Origin: Bondarzewia mesenterica | Lineage: Eukaryota > Basidiomycota > Agaricomycetes > Russulales > Bondarzewiaceae | Length of the DNA stretch: 32,595 nucleotides | Direction: 5' to 3' | Assembly (NCBI GenBank): GCA_004802705.1 | Contig: SGPL01000376.1 | Span: 1-32,595 of the forward strand | Shown here: in pieces, positions 10,480-21,655 of the stretch | Layout: every line of letters begins with the position of its first letter | How positions within the stretch are numbered: position 1 is the stretch's first letter | The notes under the pieces: model-generated | Database searches by the model: none | Told to the model about the DNA's origin: nothing | What the model saw: the letters and a program-made list of their open reading frames with translations, nothing else | Program-made: the position numbers and the translations under genes

Positions 10480-13400
10480 ATGTCGCTCAAAAATTTGCAG
10501 CAGAAGTTGTTCAGACCTGCGTCTCCTCAGCCGGTCTTGGATTCCCCTCCTCGCGGTGACCCTTCTCTTTCTATTAAGATCCCCAAACCTAGTCCCCCCA
10601 CCCCAGTTCCGAACCCGCCCAAGTCATCCAAACAGAATTCGGACACGAACTCCTCCCCTAAAGCTTCCCAGGAGCAGGGCCCTCAGACTTACCGCGAGAG
10701 AGTACGCAAACAATTGGGATCAGAATACCACAGCGTTGAACGCTATCGGCTGGATCAAGATGAGAGGAAAGAGCGTCATTGGAAGAGATGGGGGCCATAT
10801 CTCTCTGACAGACAATGGGTACGTGCCGATGGTTGTCCACTGATTTAACCTACTCATTTTCAATCAGGCTACTGTCCGTGAAGATTATTCTGATAATGGA
10901 GATGTCTGGGCCCATTTCCCGCACGAGCAGGCTCGCTCACGCGCATATAGATGGGGAGAAGACGGCATTGCTGGTATCAGTGACAACCGTCAACGTCTGT
11001 GCTTTGGTCTCTCACTTTGGAACGAGAACGACAGGATGCTCAAAGAACGCCTTTTCGGCGTGTCTGGACCCCAGGGGAACCACGGCGAGGACGTGAAAGA
11101 GCTCTACTATTATCTCGATTCAACTCCGACCCACTCGTACATGAAGTTTTTGTACAAGTACCCTCAGCGTGCTTATCCGTACGATGACCTCGTGCGCGAA
11201 AATCAGCATCGCGGCCGCGAGGTTGCCGAGTTCGAGATTCTTGACACCGATGTCTTCGATGAGGACAGATACTGGGATGTGTTTGTCGAGGTACATCACA
11301 ATTCCTCTTATCAGTGCCCTCGCTCATGACCACACTAGTATGCCAAAGACGCGGACGACCCCGAAAACGTTTACATTCGTATCACGGTGTACAACCGCGG
11401 TCCTGATCCCGCCAACTTGCACATCATCCCCCAGCTTTGGTTCCCTAATACATGGTCCTGGCCGCTTCCTCCTCCTCCCAAACCTTTGCTGTCCGCAACG
11501 ACAAGCAACCGGATTACAGTCTCTCATCAGTCTCTTGGAAGAACCCATCTATACTGTTTCCCTTCCCCGCCTCCCGTAGGGCCTGATGGCGAACCGGTCA
11601 ATGGTAACATCGGCGAAGATGAAGAAGCTGATTCTATCGAACCCGAGTTGCTCTTCACCGAGAACAACACCAACTTCAAACGACTTTGGGGAGTGGCTAA
11701 CGAGACGCAATACGTCAAGGATGCCTTTCATGACCATATCATCCCTTCGCACCGTCCTTCAAAGGAGAAGCCCGTCAACGGGCATCTCAAAACCAAGATG
11801 AATGGGGATGTTCCTTGTACCAAGATGAATGGGGATGCTCCTTGTACCAACGGTACGGAATCTGGGTCGTCGTCATCTGACGACGATGACGACGAGGAAA
11901 GTCCTGTCGCATCAGCACCCGAGCCAGTCTTCGTCAATCTCCAAAGAACAGGTACCAAGTCCGCTGCGCACTATACTTTCACGAACGTCCCGGGCAATGG
12001 TGGATGTGCCGTCGTGCGCATGAAGCTCACCCCGCAGTCACCCCACAAGGATCCTACTCTTGAGGACGAGGGTCTCTTTGACGACGCTATCGAAGAACGC
12101 CGCGTCGAAGCAGATGAATTTTATGGACAGCTTGCGGGAGGTCCTATAACCGATGACCTGCGCGCGATCACGCGGCAGGCTTTCGGCGGGATGATGTGGA
12201 CAAAGCAGTTCTACCAGTTTGTGCCCAATAAATGGCTGGAAGGTGATGCGGCGCAGCCACCGCCACCTTCAGAGAGGAAGTGGAGGACAAGCAATCGGGT
12301 GAGGGATTTCTTCTCATCATAAGCCTGCTGACAGGTACTGATGATGCATATATGCGTGTATAGGAGTGGAAGCACTTCCATGCAGCTGATATTCTCTCGA
12401 TGCCTGACAAGTGAGTCACTCTTTTGCTTATTGGCCCTGCATTGTTTTTACAGGTCATAGGTGGGAATATCCGTACTTCGCCGCATGGGATAGCGCGTTC
12501 CATTGTATTCCTTTAGCGGCTGTTGACCCCGCATTTGCCAAGAAGCAGCTCGACCTCCTCACCAGAGAATGGTACATGAAGCCCGATGGTCAGATACCCG
12601 CGTACGAGTGGAATTTCTCCGACGTGAACCCTCCCGTACATGCGTGGGCGACGTTCAGGGTATTCAAGATCGAACGGAAGATGTACCATCGTGAGGACCT
12701 GCCATTTTTGGAGCGGGTGTTCCAGAAGCTCCTGCTCAATTTCACTTGGTACGTTGACTTTTCTCTTTTTCTATCTGTGCGAGCGGAGTCGTATCATGGA
12801 TGGGATTTAATGATGTCGTGACGCAGGTGGGTTAATCGGAAGGACGAGACAGGTTCAGGTGTTTTCGAGGGTGGGTTCCTAGGCTTGGACAACATTGGTG
12901 TGTTTAATCGGTCAGAATCGCTCCCGACGGGTGGAAGGCTTCGTCAGGCCGATGGCACTGCCTGGATGGCGTTTTACTGCCTCAATATGTGAGTTCACAC
13001 CGATAGAATAGAGATGGCATGGCTGATGAAATCTTCATAGGTTGAGCATGGCTTTGGAACTTGCAAAACATAACCCAGTTTACGAGGATATTGCCTCCAA
13101 ATTCTTCGAGGTTAGATGTCTTTTGTCTTCTGAAATCTTAACCCACATGTCTAACTTGTGCACTTGTCTTCGCAGCACTTCATCTTTATCGCCGACGCTA
13201 TGACTTACAACGAAGGCGAGAGTACTCAGAGTCTGTGGAACGAGGAAGATGGGATGTACTACGATGCCATTCAATGGGGTCATAACAACACCATGCAGCT
13301 TCCCGTTCGCAGTCTGGTCGGGCTCATTCCGCTGTATGCTACACTGACACTAGAGCCGTCCGTGGTCAACCGGTTCCCTGGCTTCAAGAAGCGGATGGAA

Positions 13401-14643
13401 TGGTTCATCAATAATCGGCCTGAGGTTTCGGGAAGAAATATGGCTAATATGAAAGGTGGGCACTGATTGCACTTTGATGACCGTCGTTTTTACATGAGGT
13501 GATCTTTTGCCTAGCCCGCGGCCGAGGTGAACGTTTTCTCCTTGCTCTGGCCAGCAAAGAACGTCTCGTCCGCATTTTAGAGAAGATGCTCGACGAGAAT
13601 GAATTCTTCAGCGAGCATGGAATCAGATCGTGCGTCTCGGGCTCATTTTTTCGAAAATGGTAACTTTCGTTGAAAATTTTGACATTACATAGACTTTCTA
13701 AGGTGCATAAAGAGAAACCATGGGGTATGGACGTGAATGGCCAGCGTCATGAAGTCAATTACTGGCCAGGCGAATCGCATTCCGGGATGTTCGGCGGTAA
13801 CTCGAACTGGAGAGGTCCCATCTGTAAGGATGCAGCCCTTCTCACCTGAAGTTAATCTCTGATCGCGGCGGGTTCTCAGGGCTCGCGGTTAACTTCCTCC
13901 TCATCGAGAGTCTGCAGCGCTTCCATCAGTACTATGGCGACGACCTGCAGGTTGAGTGTCCCACCGGCAGCGGCGAGTACATGAACCTTGTTGGCGTCGC
14001 GGAGGAGATTCAGCACCGCATCATACATATATTCGGGAGAGATGTTGCGGGCCGTCGAGCGCTGAATGGGGGTAATGAAAAACTAGACTTCGATCCCAAT
14101 TTCAGGGATTATGTCTGGTTTTTTGAGGTACGTTTGGAAGACTCATTGGAAGTTGTGCTATTTCTGACGGTGCCCCACGCGTAACATAGTACTTCCACGG
14201 CGATGATGGTCGTGGTCTGGGTGCATCGCATCAGACTGGATGGTGAGTGGTCGTTACTCCACCTCAGATTGTTGGCTATGACCCTTGTTGCCTGATCTAA
14301 TGCTTTTCGCCAAAGGTCCGGTTTGGTCGCGTACCACATCTTGCAAAGTGGGGCTAGCTGCCGTCTTCCCAAGACTCCGAGAAGTATGTGCTTTTGATCA
14401 GGGTCACCAGTCCTTGTGATCTGATCTTTCCTCCCCTGAAACAACAGCTCCTCGCAGTCTTGCTCATCATTACTTTGATGTAAGGTCACTTTGTGTTTGA
14501 CTTGCTCTACAAGCTCATTCTTCATTCTTCAGGAAACCATCGATTACCAATCTGAGTACGGGGATGATGCGCAGTCGCTCCTCAGTGCATATAGCACTGC
14601 CGATTTGAACACGCTGGGAGACATTTCGCCCGATGCATTATAA
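10480..14643 (+). CDS. Glycoside hydrolase family 63 / glucosidase I-like protein
   Basis: Fifteen exons joined by 14 GT-AG introns of 48-78 bases give an uninterrupted 1108-residue protein. Exons: 10480-10818, 10868-11290, 11339-12298, 12364-12410, 12461-12748, 12827-12988, 13041-13110, 13176-13455, 13515-13629, 13693-13823, 13880-14127, 14190-14242, 14316-14383, 14448-14479 and 14533-14643. The first ~75 residues are Pro/Ser-rich. Motifs typical of the cytosol-type GH63 proteins of fungi follow: [43 protein letters not shown]-like [31 protein letters not shown], the (alpha/alpha)6-barrel segment [29 protein letters not shown] (~639), [17 protein letters not shown] and [20 protein letters not shown] (~914). 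These proteins hydrolyse alpha-glucosidic bonds; the ER enzyme of the family trims the outer glucose of N-glycans. No signal peptide or N-terminal membrane anchor is seen, so ER glucosidase I itself is unlikely. An acidic, Asn-rich linker holds a 9-residue tandem duplication. The exact substrate is unknown. Confidence 0.9.
11792..11845 (+). repeat. In-frame 27-bp tandem duplication in the GH63 linker
   Basis: Two adjacent 27-base units starting accaagatgaatggggatg differ at one base (ttcc versus ctcc). They encode TKMNGDVPC and TKMNGDAPC. The duplication sits in a hydrophilic linker upstream of an Asp-run ([11 protein letters not shown]), so it probably has little structural effect. Confidence 0.9.
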
Positions 14644-15433
14644 TAACGCTCATCATAGCACCTTAAAGCTCCTTCCTATAGAATTTTACACGATATCCAT
14701 ACATTCATACACACGACATCATCGGCATTCATAGATTCTCTCACCTGTCCTCTATCCTTTTATGTTGTCTTTCAATTGTAGAATAGAGTTTCCTCGCCTC
14801 TGTGACTACTAGATCTCGGTTCCATCCTCGCGTTTGTATATTACGATTTCGGACGCAGTGTATTCCCGATCAATGATTGTTGGAGAGTTTACGACTACTA
14901 TACATAGAATGGAAGCTGCTGTACCTTCGTACACATACACTCAGTCTCACATATTAGCCTCATATGCATTGATTGACTTTCGCGCTAAGTCATTGATTCA
15001 AGATCTATCCACTGGGGCTACACTTAGTGTTCAGGAAGAATTACGAACACATTACTGCTGGACGGGAAGCGCAGCGACCAGAGAAATAGGGGCTCTGGAA
15101 TGTATTAAATCTGTCATAATCATAAGGCAAGAGATGCAGAAAAACTAATTGGATACTGTCGTGCAAGGTGGCATCAACACTGATCAGAACCCGTGTTTAA
15201 ATTCCTGAGTGTGATGACGGTAAAATGCATTGCAAAAGGTACTCACTGATACCTTCAATGACACCTTGATAAATACTTCCGTTTCAAATCAAACGTGGAT
15301 CCAGTATGTGGAGACGATGAATAAAAGTGGAGAAGAACCACATTGACTTGAATTGTCTGGATGAAGAGGTGCTGTGCCTGTCGTCCACCAACTTGACCCG
15401 GCACAGTATCAAAAAAGTCGGAGCCAAAATACA
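14644..15433. other. Intergenic region, no gene seen
   Basis: This is AT-richer sequence between the end of the GH63 gene and the tRNA gene. Short open frames (for example around 14834-15148) have no motifs, no codon bias and no exon structure. It presumably holds the GH63 3' UTR. The runs of A at 15411-15416 and 15426-15429 belong to the tRNA terminator on the other strand. Confidence 0.5.
15411..15429 (-). terminator. RNA polymerase III terminator of the tRNA-Thr gene
   Basis: Read on the minus strand, four T residues (15429-15426) start four bases after the discriminator base of the tRNA. A run of six T (15416-15411) follows as a back-up. T runs of this kind end Pol III transcription. Confidence 0.7.
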
Positions 15434-15529
15434 TGCCACGTACCCGGTTTGAACGAGTGACCTTCCCATTGTTATGTCTCAGCTTGTATGTATACAAGTG
15501 GGATGCGATAACCACTACGCTAACGCGGC
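15434..15529 (-). tRNA. tRNA-Thr(UGU) with a 23-base intron
   Basis: The minus strand folds into a full cloverleaf of 73 bases after intron removal. The 7-bp acceptor stem pairs GCCGCGT with ACGTGGC and is followed by discriminator A. The D arm is GCG...CGC around a TAGTGGTTAT loop (A box). The anticodon stem is TCCCA/TGGGA, the loop CTTGTAA with anticodon TGT, the variable loop AGGTC, and the T stem ACTCG/CGGGT around TTCAAAC (B box). The intron (15492-15470) lies directly after base 37, the standard place. Its TACAAG can pair with the loop and anticodon CTTGTA. CCA is not encoded, as expected in eukaryotes. It decodes ACA threonine codons. Confidence 0.95.
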
Positions 15530-16508
15530 TCGAAGAACGACTCAATTTATTAATATGTAGCACTGATCAAACGAATGATACTTACAACTCAATCTTACCC
15601 TTCAAAACCACCCCTTTCCTCACCTCCACACTGTTGACCATCTTGTATACCTTGCTGGCATCACCTCTCATGATGTCAGGTGAATAAGAACGTCAGCTAC
15701 ATCAATATGCCCACAGCTCCTGACGGTTTGTGTTCTCATCTGGCGAACGTTCAACGTCTCAGGTCTCAGCAACGATGACTCTAAACAATACAGTCCTCCT
15801 TCGTTTATGGTAACAAAATCCTGTTACAGAGACAGCCAACTCGCCCATTTGCACACAGAATCGACGTATAGAGAGAGAAAAAAACATACTTGACCTATTG
15901 CAGTTAAAAAAAAAAGCCTACTTCCTATTTGCATATACAACTAGCACCTCGACGAACCTCCGTGCAAAAAAAAACTCTAATAGAACGATACTGTACACAA
16001 CCGGTGACCGCCTCCTAATTTCACAAACTGACACGCCGTCAGGCAAGAAATCCAGGCAAACACTAATAAGATAAAAGAAACGCGGTGGGAAACAATGAGG
16101 ACAGGGAACGGAAGAATAGCGACGGCGGACAAGATACTTAGATGGAAAGAATAGATACGAAATGAGCGTGGTAGTAAGTTAAAGAGGCCCCACCAGTCCA
16201 AGGTGCTGGCGGAGCGCATGTCAGAACGCTCGCGATCTTGAGGGGACCGTGAACGCGTAGCAATAGCGATCGTGTGGTGGTCGGTAATACAGCGGTAGAA
16301 AAGAACCAAAGGAGTGTGCCCTGTCGAAAAAGTGTCCCCAGAAAGGATAACGAAGACGATGATATGTAGAGGAGCGATGTGGTGCCTTTTGGTGAGGGGT
16401 GGGATATGTGGAGCCAAAAAAGATATGCAATGCACGCGATGATGGGACAACTGGGAATGCCGAAAGCAAAAAGAAAGGAGACGACAGGCCAGGCCAGGCC
16501 GGAAAGGA
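15530..16508. other. Region downstream of the CDC24 homologue
   Basis: No protein gene is supportable. Runs of A at about 15881-15887, 15906-15915 and 15965-15973 read as T runs on the minus strand, downstream of the Cdc24 stop at 16509. Part of this stretch is probably that gene's 3' UTR. Open frames on the minus strand at about 15977-16546 overlap this region but lack motifs. Confidence 0.45.
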
Positions 16509-19500
16509 CTACGCGACGTGCAGAATGACTGATGCCTTGCCGCCAAATGCCATTTCGACGTCCTCCGTGGATCGCATCGAAATGAGATCCCCTTCTTCGT
16601 CCTCGTACTTCACCCGTAGCGGTCCATCCTCACGTTTTCGCCCACACAACCGAATCTTCTTGCCAACCTTCTCGACGAGGTGTTCATACTCCATAGACCG
16701 GTCTATCTGAATCACGAAGATGTCGCTTCCAAAATGAACCTTCACCTTGATCGCCTTGCCATACAATGGAACGCGTCCCGATAATGCCAGAGAGGAATCG
16801 CTGGAAGCAAATGGAGTGATGGGCGATGAGCCATTCGGTGAATCCTCCGAATTGTCGTTCGTCGAATGACTGGAACCGCTCGACCGCTTCGTATCCGTCG
16901 AGATCTTCGATCGGTCCCAAGGACTCGGCAGAGGCGGTGGTACTGACTTCGGTACGTAAGCGCTTGGTTGGCTTGCGCTACGAGATCGGTGTAGCGGCCC
17001 ACTGGGAAGGAGCTGAGGTGATGCTGCACCACTCCGTGACTCTGGGTTCTCATACGTCGAACGGAGTCGCGAGGAGCTGAACTGGCTGCGAAGTTGCGGT
17101 CGTCCCGTTGACTGTCGTATTGCCGGAGCGAAGGTGGAGTCAGACGACGCGTGACTGACTGGGCTGATGCTAGAATTCAATCGGGCTGCTGATGGTCGAG
17201 GACTTGGTCCTGAAGGGAGGCCATTGATGGGCGGCGGCATCATAGGCGAGTTGTTCCTCCACTGCGACATGACAGCGCCATTCGCATCCTCTGTGAATGC
17301 ACGAGGTCGATCGTACACTGAGTCACGATCAAGACTGGGAGTCATGTTACTGCGCCGTGCGTCCAGTGGTGTCGCTCTACCTGACGTAGTGTTTACAATG
17401 GCGGGCGGGTAGTCCTCGTACTCGTCGTCCATCTCAAATCCATCATGGGGAGGGTATCCCGGAGGTCCATTGACGTAAGTAGCGCCCGATCCATTCGAGA
17501 AGGATTGCTCCTCTCCGGTGTATGGGCTAGACTGACGATATGAACGACTGGCATTGCCATAGGGATGGGACGGAGGACCAGGTGTCGTACTCGAATATGG
17601 AATTGACGAGTAAGTCGGCTCCTGATTATACGCGGAGAGAGGCACGCGAGGAGGGGCGGGACTAGTGCTGTTGCTCGACTGGTATGCCAACCTTGAAGTA
17701 CTACGATCGGATGCCCGACGAGCCGCAGCCTGTGCGATGAGACGCTTCACAGAAGTCTCCCAGTGCCGAACCTGCTCCTCGTTTCGACACCGCAACGTGA
17801 AGTATTCAAGATCATCATCTCCTTTCCAGTATACGCTCAATGAGTATGTTCCTTTATCAGGAGAACGGAGTCAGTTGCGCACAGCGGATTGAAGACAGTA
17901 ACCTCACCTGCACCGACATGAGCTCGCGCGTCGGTCACATTGTTCAAATAAATACGACCCTTCAGCAGAAGAGGAGTGGTCTTCTTCTTGGAAGGTCCCG
18001 GGGCAGCAGGATTGGAGGCTACAGTAGGCGTCTGCGGTTTCTTCAAAATCGAATTGCTCTTCCCGACCTTCTTGCCGTTGGCATTTTGATGAAGATCCTC
18101 TTTGCAGCACAAGATGATGCGTTCGAAGAGAAAAACATGATACTCGCGATCCACTTCGGATTTGGTTACCATGAAGATACTGTCGAGGAGCAGCTCTCCA
18201 AATTGCGACACATGATGACCCTTCCAATCGTCGACACGCGTCGCGAGGTTCTGCACGGTCTGGAGATTCTCGGCCCGTCGTTGAGCCTCATTGATCTTGT
18301 CGGTGATACGCTTAGCAGCGGCTAATCCCGCTTGCAGCTCCTCGTAGTGAGGGTAGTCAGCAGGGGATGATGCCTTGAGTAGTGACTGATGAAGAGGAAA
18401 GGGGAAGGAAATTTCAGGTGACTGCCATCACTGATGAGGTTGCAACTCACTTCCAACAGTAAGGGGTATTTGCAGATTCGCTGCACTGGCTTGATAAGGA
18501 ACGCAGGTAATTCCGACTTCACATTGATCAGATGGTTGTATTTCTGTTGACATATGTTTGGTCAGTATCGTCCCGCGTAACGCCGAATAAGCAGCCAAGC
18601 CATTGCCTGGGAGGAGCGCATACAACGGAGGCCGAAGAAGACAGGACTCACGAGAAGATTCTGTTCCTCCATAAGCATCAGCTCGGATGCATTGGTATAA
18701 TTAGCGCAATAGGGTTCGTAGACAGCGAACTCGTCTTCCTTTTGTTCCCAAAAGGAGCAGGGGACGCGTGTTGTGGTTAGAGGTATAGAGTGCATGGGAA
18801 CAATGGGAGAAGCGATAATGGGAAAGCCAAAATCAGCGCTGTACCGTAGAATACAGAACAAAGCAGGACGGAGCAACTCACGTTGTCTGTGAACAGCAGG
18901 CCCCACCGCTGGTCTCGCCATACCATCTCTGCGGTCCCCTCTAACCGGATGAGGAAAATCCGTTGGAAATTAAGAAGCTTGTTGAGGTTGGGGAACAGGA
19001 GGTGAATTGTATCCTGATCGATGGTATTGCTTTGTGACAGGGCATTGGAATATTTCTGTTGCCATGGCCGGTAAGGTGGCGTGAAGGGAACAAGAGCAAA
19101 GAACATACCTGCATGACCTCAAGGTCTTGGACGTATTTGCGTTCAGTCTCGACCAACTCCCTGACAATATTATTCCGCGCAGCCTCCTGGGCGTTAGCGG
19201 GTATGGGTACAGATGGGGTATCCGGAGCGAGGGAGTCGGAGGACTCGTGACTCTGGAGGTTTGAAGGAGGGGATAGAGGCGGTGCCTCTTCGAACACATC
19301 TTCGGGGAGATGGCCGACCAGACTCGTCACGGTATTAACGACCTGAGCTTCGAAGTCAAAAGAATGTCAGCAGACACGGCAATATGTTTACGAGCCTTGA
19401 CGAAACCGTCGGTCGAATTACGGTCCCACAGGTCTGTTACGGTAAAAGGTTCAGAGTGCGCGACCTGCTTAACCTGCATGGCAAATAGGGCGATGGCGCG

Positions 19501-19855
19501 CTTCTTGTTACGCCCATTATCGACGTCCACTGAGCTGGGAGAGGTTTCAATGGCAATGGGCGTGACGGGAGGAGGGAGGAGATTAAACAGGTAGCACAGA
19601 GGAGTTCCAAGGGCAAAACAGTCCCACAGCTGGGTGACGGGGTCTGTAGACTGTCGAGAGGAGTCTGGGGGAGATGAGATGGCGAAGAATTCAGAAAAGC
19701 CGACGATGCGAAGGAGGCGGGCTCGGAGTGATGAGCATTGCTGATACAAAGAGGTGGATTGCGAGGCGGCCTTGTTGAGGAGAGTGTTATTGGCGATGGG
19801 GATGTCGATTTGAGAGGATACGATTGACTTTTTTTCGACCTGCGACAGATGTCAT
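16509..19855 (-). CDS. CDC24: Cdc24-type Rho guanine nucleotide exchange factor
   Basis: Activates Cdc42 by GDP/GTP exchange at sites of polarised growth. Exons on the minus strand: 19855-19396, 19342-19109, 19055-18882, 18738-18652, 18543-18451, 18385-17908 and 17851-16509. The protein is about 955 residues. Domain order matches Cdc24: an N-terminal calponin-like region (SLYQQCSSLRARLLRIVGF, WDCFALGTPLCYLFNLLPPP), the DH domain (VRELVETERKYVQDLEVMQ; KPVQRICKYPLLLE), the PH domain (FGELLLDSIFMVTKSEVDRE; VFLFERIILCCKED; VYWKGDDDLEYFTLRC), a long Ser/Pro-rich linker, and a C-terminal PB1 domain (KAIKVKVHFGSDIFVIQI; LRVKYEDEEGDLISM) that should bind a Bem1-type scaffold. The start ATG (19855-19853) gives MTSVAGRKK, but the frame then needs one base fewer in the seven-base A-run at 19835-19829 to continue as SIVSSQIDIP. 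Intron 1 fits best as GC-AG; a GT-AG alternative adds three residues. The intron between exons 3 and 4 is 143 bases, longer than the rest. Confidence 0.92.
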
Positions 19856-21655
19856 GACGGTTGAGAGGAGGGGATGGACGGCGAGTCGAGAGACGGGGTG
19901 ACCGCCGAGTGGGTAGGGAAGCTGGAGGCAGGACTCTTGTGAGAGGACGCTTCAACTACCGTGCGCCGTCTCTACCCTTATTCAGACTCCGCCGTGGCCG
20001 CCTCATCACACCTCTTTCCCACGCACCTTCCGACATGCCCTCAATCCCCGCCGAGTCAGTCTCCAGCATTCCATGCACTGTTGCTACCCCATCCTCATAT
20101 TTGTCCCAGCGGTGGATGGCGACGGCCGCGGCATCCTTGCTTTGAGCTAGAATCAGATCGTAGCTAGATTTGTGCAACAGACCAGCCGGCTCGCGGCAGG
20201 AAGACTGAATTGCCGCTGTGTTCCCACTTAGAGATAAGCTTGATATCAGACCTCATGGAAAATCTAGCACCCCACATTTGTACCAATGATCGCTCCCCCA
20301 AAACCATTCAGTTCAACGCTCAGCGGCAGACGTCAATGCCGTCTGCATGGAGGCAAAGTATTACCAGCAAATTACCTCTCACATACACTCTTACATACTC
20401 TTACAAACCACGACGGGAAGGCAGACGTGAACGTGGAACGTATTACTGAACGTTTTGATGTTCGAACCTTGAACCTTGCTTCTAGATTTCGGGGCGATGA
20501 AATGCAGTCTCGAGTGCATACGCTGTTTATGAAGGTGAATAATCAACCCCATAAACTCACGGGCCGCTCGGAGATATAAGTAATGTCACGATGATCGCTA
20601 CATTGCTCAACCCACTTTAACACACCAGCGTAAAGGTTGCAAGAATACCGAGCTCTCACTGATTCGGAAGCCCGAATGATTCTCGTATAACAAGATGTCG
20701 CTATTCCGAGTCGGGCGTAAACCCGAGCTCGAGTATATTCGGTATAATTGCCTCCTGTTGACGATGTGTTGCTTTTCCGGTTCGAAATTCTGACGGTAGG
20801 TGATCATGGAAAAGAACCATCCAGACTCAGAGGTAAAGCGAGGATAGAGTTCAGGGAATGAAAGCAACAGCATGCAGAGAACACGGGAGCAGCAATGCAT
20901 GGAATTACGGCCTTTGGGATTTAATATATGTGGGCGGTTCTTGCTTGTCAGCAAGGACGCTTGTGAGTACTGGTAGGGCTAAGATGAACCTGCGCGACAG
21001 ATACCCAGGCTGGATGTCGATCCGAATATGTGGGTTCGGTTGCCTTAACCTCGCTGTAGAACTTAAAGGTGGACCGTGGAGAGGAAAATAGCGATGTAGG
21101 GTGCATGTAGGGTGCACTTGTGAACGTGTCCTAGGACTTCGTACCGCATAGAGCGTCAATTTAATTATTGAGATTGTTTCAGCGCTCGCACTTCCATGGA
21201 AGTAGCGGAACTGTCACCCACGACTTTATGCATGCATGCAGGGCGAATACGCAGGCGGAACACGCGCGGAAACGACATAAATCACTCACCTCTCATTGAC
21301 GTCTTCGCCAAAAATAATGATTGAGTGTATGCGCGACGACTCCGAGACCACAAGCCTTTTGCTATCACGTGTTCGGTAGAATGGTCAATGCGTTAACTTG
21401 CCAGTCTGTAATCTGGCGCTGAAGTCCTCAGTCTTGTGTCATTTTCGATTGGAACAGAGCTTCGGTAGGCATGTTAAAAGAGGCTGAGATAAAAATCCAT
21501 ACCAGTTGCGCCCGAGTGTCGATACGGTCCTGATGCAGATGATTGTGGCGAGAGGACAGCGGAATGGATCTCCGACCAAAATTGGGTTCTTGCCACTGCA
21601 CTTCATCAGTGACAGGGGACTCCAGATCCAACATTGACGGTGCTCGTCAAGACCC
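19856..21655. promoter_or_regulatory. Divergent intergenic region, no gene seen
   Basis: This 1.8-kb stretch separates CDC24 (-) from the Rap1-like gene (+) and must hold both promoters. The leader upstream of the Cdc24 ATG is pyrimidine-rich when read on the minus strand (19856-19920). Around 20643-20746 there are short self-complementary motifs (attcgg...ccgaat and two ataccga copies in opposite orientation) but no convincing long foldback. Open frames such as 19956-20177 (-) have no recognisable motif and no exon join to Cdc24 in the right phase. Confidence 0.4.

Noticed and set aside
14834..15148. A 104-codon open frame between the GH63 gene and the tRNA
   Set aside because: No motif, no plausible partner exons, and AT-rich non-coding composition.
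15977..16546. Minus-strand open frame downstream of the CDC24 stop codon
   Set aside because: It overlaps the PB1-coding end in another frame and has no motif; most likely 3' UTR.
19956..20177. Minus-strand open frame as a possible first exon of CDC24
   Set aside because: No donor there joins in the right phase to the CDC24 frame, while the ATG at 19855 with a one-base correction explains the start directly.
20643..20746. Possible foldback element with ataccga and attcgg motifs
   Set aside because: The self-complementary pieces are short and interrupted; no defined ends or flanking duplication.
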